Source: a virus
Strand: one strand, 5' to 3'
Virus record (IMG/VR): IMGVR_UViG_3300017748_000081
Span: 1-29,097 of that record
Length of the DNA: 29,097 nucleotides
A model generated the notes under the pieces. That model worked only from the letters and a program-made list of their open reading frames with translations, was not told where the DNA came from and did no database searches. Below, piece by piece: positions 1-6,618 of this stretch. Numbering within the stretch: the stretch's first letter is position 1; the number at the start of each line of letters is the position of its first letter. Both the position numbers and the translations under genes were made by a program.

Positions 1-378
1 TTTATAAACTATACATTTAGAGAAGAGATGGTTGCAGATGGTGTTGAAAACTGTTTGCAATATATTGATAATTTTAATCCCGAAAAATCTAGAAATCCAT
101 TTGCTTATTTTACACAGATTATTTACTTTGCTTTTCTTAGACGAATACAAAAAGAAAAGAAATATTTGTATACAAAATATAAAGCATCCGAAAATGTAAA
201 TTTATTTGGCCAGACAGCCGAAAAATCTGGAAACGATATACCTTTCGATAATAAAATTAAATATAATGAATGGAGTGAAGAATATATGAATGATTTTATA
301 GAAAACTTTGAAGAGAATAAACGTAAAAAGAAAAGAAAAACTGTTGCACCTTTAGATAAATTTATAGCTGAACAATGA
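1..378 (+). CDS. 55: Late-transcription sigma factor gp55, 5' truncated by window edge
   Basis: The frame is open from base 1 and ends at TGA 376-378, giving the last 125 residues. The stretch around ENCLQYIDNF and PFAYFTQIIYFAFLRRIQK closely matches my memory of T4 gp55, the sigma-70-family protein that directs RNA polymerase to TATAAATA late promoters together with the sliding clamp. T4 gp55 is about 185 aa, so roughly 60 N-terminal residues lie outside the window. The C-terminus is rich in Lys/Arg and ends APLDKFIAEQ; in T4 the gp55 C-terminal end contacts the clamp. An internal ATG at base 28 is not the start, because the homology continues upstream of it. The last four bases overlap gp47 (ATGA). 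Three TATAAATA sites in this window are its likely targets. Confidence 0.9.
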   Translation, partial: FINYTFREEMVADGVENCLQYIDNFNPEKSRNPFAYFTQIIYFAFLRRIQKEKKYLYTKYKASENVNLFGQTAEKSGNDIPFDNKIKYNEWSEEYMNDFIENFEENKRKKKRKTVAPLDKFIAEQ

Positions 379-1436
379 GAATAGCTATCATTAATGACAC
401 CCATTGGGGTGCAAGAAATGATTCTCAGCAATTCTTAGATTATTTCAAAAAGTTTGTAGATAATATATTCTTACCTTACATAGATGAAAACAAGATAGAT
501 ACTGTCATACATCTTGGTGATATCGTAGATAGACGTAAGTATATAAACTATGTCACACTCAGACATCTAAAAGATAATCTTATACAACCATTGTTAGATA
601 GAAAAATAGATTTACATGTTGTCATTGGTAATCACGATGTACCTTACAAGAATACTAATGAGATAAACTCTATGGCAGAATTGTTTGATAAGCATAGTGT
701 AAAGTATTATTCAGAAGCAGAAGTCGTAACATTCGATGGTACTGATATATTATTTTTGCCTTGGATAAACACATCTAATTATGCAAACTCTATGGACATG
801 ATAAAGAATGCAAAAGCACAAATTTGTATGGGACATCTAGAGATAGCAGGTTGTACTCTCATGAGAGGTATCACCTCCGATCATGGTATAAGTATAGATA
901 CTTTCAAACATTTTGATACAGTATTATCTGGCCATTTTCATACAAAATCTACAAGTAATAATGTGCATTATCTTGGCACCCAATATGAACTGACATGGAG
1001 CGACTATCAAGATCCAAAAGGCTTTCATGTATTTGATACAAATACTAGAGAGATAGAGATGGTAAGAAATCCATATCGTATGTTTCATAAAGTATTTTAC
1101 GATGATGTTAATAAAACTTCAGAAGAGATATTGCATAAAGATTACTCTATGTTTGGTAACACATATGTCAAAGTGATTACACAAGAGAAAGAGAACCCAT
1201 ATACATTTGATTTGTTTATGGATAAACTCTATCAAGAAAATCCTATCGCAGTGCAGATTGTAGATGATCACTTGAACTTACATTTAGAAGGTGATGATGA
1301 TCTAGTCAATCAAACTCAAGACACTGTAACTATACTATCTAATTACATTGAGAACATGGAAACGAGTGTACCAAAGAAAAGACTCGACAATCTCATGAGA
1401 ACATTGTATAATGAAGCTTTATATATGGAAGTATAA
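375..1436 (+). CDS. 47: Recombination endonuclease subunit gp47 (Mre11/SbcD-like)
   Basis: This 353-aa protein has the full metallophosphoesterase motif set: D8-x-H10 (NDTHWG), G48-D49, G85-N86-H87-D88, H154 (GHLE) and G186-H187-F188-H189. These ligands bind two Mn ions in Mre11/SbcD nucleases. In T4, gp47 pairs with gp46 to resect double-strand ends, creating 3' tails for UvsX and recombination-dependent replication; it also degrades host DNA. Length is close to T4 gp47 (about 340 aa). The ATG overlaps the gp55 stop (ATGA) and the stop overlaps the gp46 start (TAATG), so translation of the three is probably coupled. Confidence 0.95.
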   Translation: MRIAIINDTHWGARNDSQQFLDYFKKFVDNIFLPYIDENKIDTVIHLGDIVDRRKYINYVTLRHLKDNLIQPLLDRKIDLHVVIGNHDVPYKNTNEINSMAELFDKHSVKYYSEAEVVTFDGTDILFLPWINTSNYANSMDMIKNAKAQICMGHLEIAGCTLMRGITSDHGISIDTFKHFDTVLSGHFHTKSTSNNVHYLGTQYELTWSDYQDPKGFHVFDTNTREIEMVRNPYRMFHKVFYDDVNKTSEEILHKDYSMFGNTYVKVITQEKENPYTFDLFMDKLYQENPIAVQIVDDHLNLHLEGDDDLVNQTQDTVTILSNYIENMETSVPKKRLDNLMRTLYNEALYMEV

Positions 1437-3148
1437 TGATATATTTTGAAAATATTAGATGGAAGAACTTTCTATCAACAGGCAATCAATGGACAGATAT
1501 ACCCTTAGACACTCACTCAAATACAATTATAGTAGGTGAGAACGGTGCTGGTAAGTCAACGATACTTGATGCACTATGTTTTGTACTATTTAATAAACCA
1601 TTTCGTAAAATTAGTAAATCACAAATGTTGAACTCAATCAATATGGGTGGACTAGAAGTCGAAGTGAAATTTAAGATAGGTAAAATGAACTATACCATAC
1701 GTAGAGGTATGAAACCAAATATATTTGAGATACATCAAGATAGCACTTTACTCAATCAACCAGGTTCAGCTAGAGATTATCAGAAGCAACTAGAAGAGAC
1801 TATACTAAAACTAAACTTCAAATCTTTCACACAGATAGTTGTTCTTGGTGCATCTACATTTATACCTTTCATGCAACTGTCCGTGTCGCATAGACGAGAG
1901 GTGATAGAAGATTTATTAGATATTAGTATATTCTCTAACATGGGTAAACTATTGAAAGATAGAGTTGCAGAAAATAAAGAATCTATACGTGACTCAGACT
2001 ATCAGATTGATTTACTTAAAACAAAGATTGATACACAACAATCATATATTCGTAAACTCAAAGAGCAGAATGATGATACGATAGCTACATTTCAAAACTT
2101 GATAGATGGGGCCCAAGATGAAATCAATGACTTAACACAACTATCAAATGGGATTGTAGAGAAGATAGAGTTTCTATCAGAAGATGTTGCACCACTCAAA
2201 GTCAATGAAAATAAGAAAGCAAAACTTATCGACATTCACAACAGAATGCAAAGAAAGATAAAGAATGCAGAAAAGAGAATAGCTTTCTTCACTGATAATG
2301 CAGAGTGTCCTACTTGTTCTCAAGATATCAATGATGATATCCGTGACAGTAAAATATCAGAAACAAATGCTACCATAGTAGAAGTGCAAGCCGGTGAAGG
2401 TGAGTTACAGAAACAATTAGCTGAACTAGATGGTAAAATAAATGATATGTTATCAGCACAACAAGTATTAGTAGGATTACAGACAGAGATTGCTGAAAAT
2501 AATTCTAGTATAAAATCTCTAAACAAATCTATACAGAAAAATCAGAAAGAAATCGAGAAGATAAAAGATACTGGTGTAGATAGTGTTGAGACATATGAAA
2601 AACTTAAACTCTACGAAGATGATAAGAGACTTAATGAACAGAGAAAAGAAGAGTTAGTCAATGATAGAGAACTATTCAGTGTAGCAGTAAACATGCTCAA
2701 AGATGATGGTATCAAAAAGAAAATCATTAAGCAATATGTACCAGTGATGAATAAGCTTATCAACAAATATTTGGCCTCTCTAGATTTCTTTGTATTGTTT
2801 GAACTAGACGAGCAGTTCAATGAAGTTATTAAGAGTAGACACCGTGACGAGTTTTCATATGCATCATTCTCAGAAGGCGAGAAAATGAGAATAGACTTAG
2901 CATTACTATTCACATGGCGTTCTATAGCAAAACTAAAAAACTCTATCAATACAAATCTACTAATACTTGATGAAGTGTTTGATGCATCACTAGATAATAA
3001 TGGTTGTGATGAGTTTCTAAAGCTATTAAATCAGTTAGATAATCAGACAAACGTATTTGTGATATCTCACAAAGGTGATATACTATCAGAGAAGTTTAAG
3101 CATCAGATACGATTTGAGAAATACAAAAACTTTAGTAGAGTTGCTTAA
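1436..3148 (+). CDS. 46: Recombination endonuclease subunit gp46 (Rad50/SbcC-like ATPase)
   Basis: This 570-aa SMC-like ATPase has Walker A GENGAGKST at residues 34-42, a coiled-coil region at about 180-430, a zinc-hook CPTC at 291-294 in the middle of the coil, the ABC signature FSEGEKMR (SEGE at 479-482), and Walker B ending in D512-E513 (LLILDEVFD). A C-terminal D-loop/H-loop follows (NVFVISHK). This is the Rad50 architecture with a short coil, as in T4 gp46 (560 aa). It forms the ATP-driven clamp around DNA that controls the gp47 nuclease. It starts at TAATG on the gp47 stop and ends in a TAATG shared with the methyltransferase gene, so the accessory genes that follow continue the same transcript. 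Confidence 0.95.
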   Translation: MIYFENIRWKNFLSTGNQWTDIPLDTHSNTIIVGENGAGKSTILDALCFVLFNKPFRKISKSQMLNSINMGGLEVEVKFKIGKMNYTIRRGMKPNIFEIHQDSTLLNQPGSARDYQKQLEETILKLNFKSFTQIVVLGASTFIPFMQLSVSHRREVIEDLLDISIFSNMGKLLKDRVAENKESIRDSDYQIDLLKTKIDTQQSYIRKLKEQNDDTIATFQNLIDGAQDEINDLTQLSNGIVEKIEFLSEDVAPLKVNENKKAKLIDIHNRMQRKIKNAEKRIAFFTDNAECPTCSQDINDDIRDSKISETNATIVEVQAGEGELQKQLAELDGKINDMLSAQQVLVGLQTEIAENNSSIKSLNKSIQKNQKEIEKIKDTGVDSVETYEKLKLYEDDKRLNEQRKEELVNDRELFSVAVNMLKDDGIKKKIIKQYVPVMNKLINKYLASLDFFVLFELDEQFNEVIKSRHRDEFSYASFSEGEKMRIDLALLFTWRSIAKLKNSINTNLLILDEVFDASLDNNGCDEFLKLLNQLDNQTNVFVISHKGDILSEKFKHQIRFEKYKNFSRVA

Positions 3149-3696
3149 TGGGTAAGCGAAGTGATTTCGTTAGAAAGGATAGAGACTTCTATGCTACACC
3201 ATATGAAGCAGTTGTACCTTTATTCGAACACTTACCTAAGAAACAATTTGGATTTGCAGAACCTTGTGCTGGTGATGGTGCTTTAGTTAAACATATAGAA
3301 GACTCATCAAATGGTTGGTGTTCTTGGGCCAGTGACTTAGAACCTCAAGTAGATATAGCAGAGAGAGGTATTATACTTACTAGAGATTATAGAGAAGTTA
3401 CTATGTCCGACTTATACGAAGCAGATTACATAATTACTAATCCACCTTGGGATAGAAAAATATTACACGATATGATAGATCGTTTTACCAATTGTAGAAA
3501 GACTTGGTTATTGTTTGATGCAGACTGGATCCACACAAAACAAAGTAAACCATACCAACACTTGATTAAAAAAATAGTAAGTATAGGGCGAGTAAAGTGG
3601 ATTCCAGGAACTAAGTCAGTGGGTAAAGATAATTGTTGTTGGTATTTGTTTGATAGATATTATGATGGAGTTACAAAGTTTTATGGAAAAAAATAA
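3148..3696 (+). CDS. Small SAM-dependent DNA methyltransferase (NPPW type)
   Basis: This 182-aa protein carries a SAM-binding motif I, AEPCAGDGAL, at about residues 37-46, and catalytic motif IV N98-P-P-W101, the (D/N/S)PP(Y/F/W) signature of N6-adenine or N4-cytosine amino-methyltransferases. The N-terminal DFYATP segment before motif I is common in small phage methyltransferases. No target-recognition domain is visible at this length, so specificity cannot be predicted. It starts on the gp46 stop (TAATG). With the glycosyltransferase at 4254 it suggests a DNA-modification cluster for evading host restriction, which is inference. RNA or small-molecule methylation is not excluded by motif alone. 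Confidence 0.8.
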   Translation: MGKRSDFVRKDRDFYATPYEAVVPLFEHLPKKQFGFAEPCAGDGALVKHIEDSSNGWCSWASDLEPQVDIAERGIILTRDYREVTMSDLYEADYIITNPPWDRKILHDMIDRFTNCRKTWLLFDADWIHTKQSKPYQHLIKKIVSIGRVKWIPGTKSVGKDNCCWYLFDRYYDGVTKFYGKK

Positions 3697-3907
3697 GAAA
3701 ATATGGGATATACCTACGATACTAGGTTTCAAAAGACATGTAGTAGAAACTAATCAAAAGTCAGATGATGATGTAGATACACGAGTCAATGTACACACTC
3801 TATATAAACATAGGTGGGTTTGGTATCATATGATATTATGTATACAAATGATCTTGACAAACATACTTCTAGTTGGTATACTAGTGACATTAGCTATAAA
3901 ACTGTAG
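3683..3907 (+). CDS. Unknown small protein with one C-terminal membrane helix
   Basis: About 74 aa from ATG 3683 (MEKNKKIWDI...). In-frame ATGs at 3662 and 3665 and a TTG at 3650 would lengthen it inside the methyltransferase gene. I prefer 3683, which overlaps the upstream stop by 14 bases and has a GGAG (3667-3670) upstream, although the spacing is long. The N-terminal 45 residues are polar (KSDDDVDTR). The C-terminal 30 residues form a clear transmembrane helix (ILTNILLVGILVTLAIKL), so the N-terminus is probably on one membrane face with the helix as anchor. No family is recognised. The 3' half also holds a sigma-70-like promoter for the next two genes. Confidence 0.5.
   Translation: MEKNKKIWDIPTILGFKRHVVETNQKSDDDVDTRVNVHTLYKHRWVWYHMILCIQMILTNILLVGILVTLAIKL
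3854..3882 (+). promoter_or_regulatory. Sigma-70-like promoter for the 3917/4254 gene pair
   Basis: TTGACA at 3854-3859, a 17-bp spacer and TATACT at 3877-3882 match the host-type consensus well. It lies inside the 3' end of the membrane-protein gene and would start RNA near 3889, about 28 bases before ATG 3917. It resembles the TTGACA promoters at intergenic sites elsewhere in the window. Confidence 0.55.
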
Positions 3908-3916
3908 AGAGGTAAT

Positions 3917-4267
3917 ATGACAGATAAAGTAAAAGAAACTACAGAGTATGAAAGTCTTCTTGGAATTCAAGAAAAACCAAATGCAGACTTAACATCTTTT
4001 ATGCCAGAACTTGATGAAACTGTAGTTCAAGAACCTTGGAAAAAGCATTGGAAAGAAATGCCAGAGTACAAACAAGAAGATAAGAAAACATATAAAACTA
4101 TCTATGTACATTTTAGAACTAAAGAAGATTTTGATGAATTTTGTGAAAAGTATTCACAAGTTGATCGTGAAATGAAACCCACTGATAAAACTAAATCAAT
4201 GTGGTATCCAAAACTAGAGATTACTAAAAACTCTCTATTAAGATGGATTGAAGATGACAAATCCTAG
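3917..4267 (+). CDS. Protein with W..MPEY / KSMWYP module (ParB- and methylase-associated type)
   Basis: This 116-aa protein starts at ATG 3917 behind GAGAGG (spacing about 5). The C-terminal two thirds contain WKEMPEY, a YKTIYVHF beta strand, a TKEDFDEF helix and TKSMWYP. I recall this pattern from phage and plasmid proteins in which the same segment accompanies ParB/sulfiredoxin-like or DNA-methylase domains; here it stands alone after a 35-residue acidic N-terminus. Its biochemical role is not known to me. It lies between the methyltransferase and the glycosyltransferase gene, which it overlaps by 14 bases, so a role in DNA modification or DNA binding is plausible but unproven. Confidence 0.65.
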   Translation: MTDKVKETTEYESLLGIQEKPNADLTSFMPELDETVVQEPWKKHWKEMPEYKQEDKKTYKTIYVHFRTKEDFDEFCEKYSQVDREMKPTDKTKSMWYPKLEITKNSLLRWIEDDKS

Positions 4268-5165
4268 ACACCCAGTTTATATTATTTCTAAAACACGACA
4301 TGAGTCTATGAAGACTTCACGTAGTTTAAATCGTATGAGAATACCACATTATATTGCGATAGAACCACAAGACTGGAATAACTACGAGCAAGCACTAAAA
4401 AACTTTGATTTAGATTTAGTAACACTTTTAGAACTTCCCTTTAGTAATCATGGCGATGGCCCTGGTAGAGCAAGAAACTGGTGTTGGGATCATTCGATAT
4501 CTATTGGTGCAGATTATCATTGGGTATTAGATGATAATATAGATGACTTCTATAGACTACATGAAAATATACGTATACGTGTTGAGAGTGGTGTAATATT
4601 CAGAGCCGCAGAAGACTTTGTAGAAAGATATGAAAATGTACCAATCTCTGGTTTTCAATATCGTTTCTTTATAGCCGCTAATCAGAAATATCCACCATTC
4701 GTAGCAAACACAAGAATATACTCTACATTGCTTATCAGAAACGATTGTAAGCACAGGTGGCGAGGTAGATACAATGAAGACACTGATATATGTCTTAGAG
4801 TATTAAAAGATGGTGATTGTACGATTCAGTTCAATGCTTTTATGCAAGGTAAAGCCGCTACACAAACTGTTAAAGGTGGAAATACTGAAGAGTTTTATCA
4901 TGCAGAACACACAGAGAATGAGCAGTTTAAAAAGACTGGTTACAATACTGATGGTACAATCAATAAATCTAAGATGCTGGCAGACTTACACCCAGATGTA
5001 GCTAAGGTAGTTTGGAAGTATGGTAGATGGCATCATTATGTTGACTATGGGCCTTTCAAGAAAAACAAACTTAGATTTAAACCTGGTGTAGAAGAAAGAT
5101 TAACGAGTAAGCCAAATAATTATGGCATGAGATTAATAACAAACTTTGGTGTTGACACTACGTAG
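4254..5165 (+). CDS. Glycosyltransferase of the TET-associated (TAGT) type
   Basis: This 303-aa GT-A-like protein starts at ATG 4254, inside the end of the previous gene; an in-frame TTG at 4248 is less likely. Residues 69-81 read GPGRARNWCWDHS, followed by HWVLDDNI at 89-96, with D93-D94 as the probable metal/nucleotide-sugar motif, and NEDTDICLRVL at 174-184. This combination is what I know from the TET-associated glycosyltransferase family, encoded near TET/JBP dioxygenases in phages and thought to glycosylate oxidised methylated pyrimidines such as 5-hydroxymethylcytosine. No dioxygenase or dCMP hydroxymethylase gene lies in this window, so the acceptor is unknown. Protein or cell-surface glycosylation is an alternative. 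The TTGACA of the next promoter lies in its last codons. Confidence 0.75.
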   Translation: MTNPRHPVYIISKTRHESMKTSRSLNRMRIPHYIAIEPQDWNNYEQALKNFDLDLVTLLELPFSNHGDGPGRARNWCWDHSISIGADYHWVLDDNIDDFYRLHENIRIRVESGVIFRAAEDFVERYENVPISGFQYRFFIAANQKYPPFVANTRIYSTLLIRNDCKHRWRGRYNEDTDICLRVLKDGDCTIQFNAFMQGKAATQTVKGGNTEEFYHAEHTENEQFKKTGYNTDGTINKSKMLADLHPDVAKVVWKYGRWHHYVDYGPFKKNKLRFKPGVEERLTSKPNNYGMRLITNFGVDTT

Positions 5166-5186
5166 AGATTTGTGTTATTATAAATA
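5152..5186 (+). promoter_or_regulatory. Composite early/late promoter upstream of the 419-aa gene
   Basis: TTGACA (5152-5157), an 18-bp spacer and TATTAT (5176-5181) form a sigma-70-like promoter. The -10 runs directly into TATAAATA (5179-5186), an exact T4 late-promoter core. The 13-mer GTTATTATAAATA (5174-5186) recurs exactly at 14309-14321 in front of Hsp20. Early starts would fall near 5188 and late starts near 5193. Confidence 0.65.
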
Positions 5187-5191
5187 AGATG

Positions 5192-5222
5192 TACCGAAAT
5201 ATAGTGATTCTATATTTGGGTA
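5192..5222 (+). other. Stem-loop at the predicted 5' end of the late transcript
   Basis: TACC (5192-5195) and AAATATAG (5197-5204) pair with CTATATTT (5210-5217) and GGTA (5219-5222), leaving one G-G mismatch and the loop TGATT. Only three T's follow, so a terminator is unlikely. A hairpin starting within a base or two of the predicted late start suggests a 5' mRNA stabiliser. The rest of 5223-5286 holds a second, smaller hairpin (TATAAGA 5246-5252 with TCTTATA 5261-5267) and nothing else I recognise. Confidence 0.45.
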
Positions 5223-5286
5223 TTTAACATTAATAAATTAAATCGTATAAGACAAATAAATCTTATAGGATAGAAAGAAGACTAAA

Positions 5287-6546
5287 ATGAATAAACTTCA
5301 TAAGTTTATGTTAAATTCTAACATAATAGAATTTACAAATGATCACCTAGACATTAACACAGATTTTTATAATATAGAAAGAAAACCTGAGTATTTCAGT
5401 TTTGATAATATGGGTTTATCTTATCAAGGAACTCATTTATTTTCTAATAAAAGAATACAAAATGCAATAATACATGATTCAAATAGTCAATTATTTCGAC
5501 AAACAAGAAATTCTAAAATACCAGGAATGAAGCATGATATAAAAGAAAGAGGAATTGATATAAGAGAAAAGCCTTTACAAATTGTTTGTACTAAAGGTGA
5601 AAATATGGAAAACGTAAGAGTCGAACATCTATTTAATGGTAATTCATTTAACGAAGCATTATATGGAGCGGCCCCGAATCTAGAAAATAGAATGTGTGCG
5701 GTTTACTTTAAAAATGCAAATTTTACTTTAGCGAATTTAATTCAAGTTGGAGCTTTTCTTAATACATTAGATTATCAATCTGAACCTCTGAATGATGCAT
5801 CACTTGCAGTTATCTTAAAGAGAATGATGGAAGATGAAGGTTCTGTTTATACACTAAAGCCAAATCCAACTAGTAAAGAACTTTCGAAATGGAAAAAAGA
5901 AGTTGAAAAAGCAGTAGTGTTTATGATGGGTGTAACTGAAGAACAAGTTCAGCAAAGCAAATATACAAAAATAATTGAAGATGTTTTAAATGAAAAGTCA
6001 GTATATATTCCATATATTTCAATAAGTAATGAAAAGCAAGTTGTTGAGCAATTAAGAAAGTTTGGCTATCATGATAATATAGTTAATAGTTATGATGGTG
6101 TTAAATGGGCATCTTATGGTTCAAACTGGAAGGGACTGTTAAGTTCAGATCTGAATTATTATAATGAAGATCCTACTTTTTATAAAGAGGGTGGGACACT
6201 AAAAAGAGTTATTCACTGTGGAAAACCTGACATGAAAAATCCATTATATGATTTTTGTAAAAGACTGGTTAAAGATTGGAAACAAGAATGGGATAAGTTT
6301 GAAGATTTTGTTAAGCCAAACAGATACAATATGGATGTAGAAATAGTCGGTGTATTTCAGCAACTTGATGTCTTAGAAGAAAAAACAGGTTTCAAGAAAG
6401 GCAATATTATGCCATTTTCTGCATTGAAGCATTTTTGGGAAAATAATTATGAAGCTATTCGTGATGGTGATTATTCAAAAATACCAAATCATGGCGATAA
6501 GAAAAAAGTAAAATTATCTAAATTAGAAGAAAAATTTGCGGCATAA
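5287..6546 (+). CDS. Unknown 419-aa protein, possible degenerate ParB-like fold at N-terminus
   Basis: I do not recognise this protein by family. It has no signal peptide or membrane segment and is Lys/Glu/Asn-rich, like a soluble cytoplasmic protein. Around residues 79-150 there is IKERGI..EKPLQIV, a loop, VEHLFNGNSFNEALYG and then CAVYF. This resembles the strand-helix order of ParB/sulfiredoxin-like domains, where the helix normally reads DGxxRxxA; here the usual Arg is Phe. The remaining two thirds contain helical Lys-rich segments (LSKWKKEVEKAV) and an aromatic stretch (YDGVKWASYGSNWKGLL). The gene is isolated, with its own dual promoter upstream and a new promoter after its stop, and no strong Shine-Dalgarno. 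It may be a moron-like insertion. Weakly inferred roles: DNA binding, nuclease or host takeover. Confidence 0.6.
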   Translation: MNKLHKFMLNSNIIEFTNDHLDINTDFYNIERKPEYFSFDNMGLSYQGTHLFSNKRIQNAIIHDSNSQLFRQTRNSKIPGMKHDIKERGIDIREKPLQIVCTKGENMENVRVEHLFNGNSFNEALYGAAPNLENRMCAVYFKNANFTLANLIQVGAFLNTLDYQSEPLNDASLAVILKRMMEDEGSVYTLKPNPTSKELSKWKKEVEKAVVFMMGVTEEQVQQSKYTKIIEDVLNEKSVYIPYISISNEKQVVEQLRKFGYHDNIVNSYDGVKWASYGSNWKGLLSSDLNYYNEDPTFYKEGGTLKRVIHCGKPDMKNPLYDFCKRLVKDWKQEWDKFEDFVKPNRYNMDVEIVGVFQQLDVLEEKTGFKKGNIMPFSALKHFWENNYEAIRDGDYSKIPNHGDKKKVKLSKLEEKFAA

Positions 6547-6559
6547 GAAAGATTAGGGG

Positions 6560-6588
6560 TTGACAACTCTCTCTGGTTATGGTACATT
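6560..6588 (+). promoter_or_regulatory. Sigma-70-like promoter for the HExxH-VWA gene
   Basis: TTGACA (6560-6565), a 17-bp spacer and TACATT (6583-6588); RNA would start near 6595, giving a leader of about 24 bases. A perfect 9-bp inverted repeat, ACTCTCTCT (6566-6574) and AGAGAGAGT (6601-6609), brackets the -10 box and could be an operator. Confidence 0.6.
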
Positions 6589-6618
6589 ATAAGAGTAATT
6601 AGAGAGAGTGATTCGCAA

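Noticed and set aside
123-431. Minus-strand open frame of 102 codons over gp55/gp47
   Set aside because: It is antisense to well-supported genes, has low-complexity Phe/Ser composition and no ribosome site.
2611-2949. Minus-strand open frame of 112 codons inside gp46
   Set aside because: A Ser/Leu-rich shadow of the gp46 coding strand; no motif or start signal.
4810-5001. Plus-strand 63-codon frame inside the glycosyltransferase gene
   Set aside because: Fully contained in a stronger gene, with no motif and no start signal.
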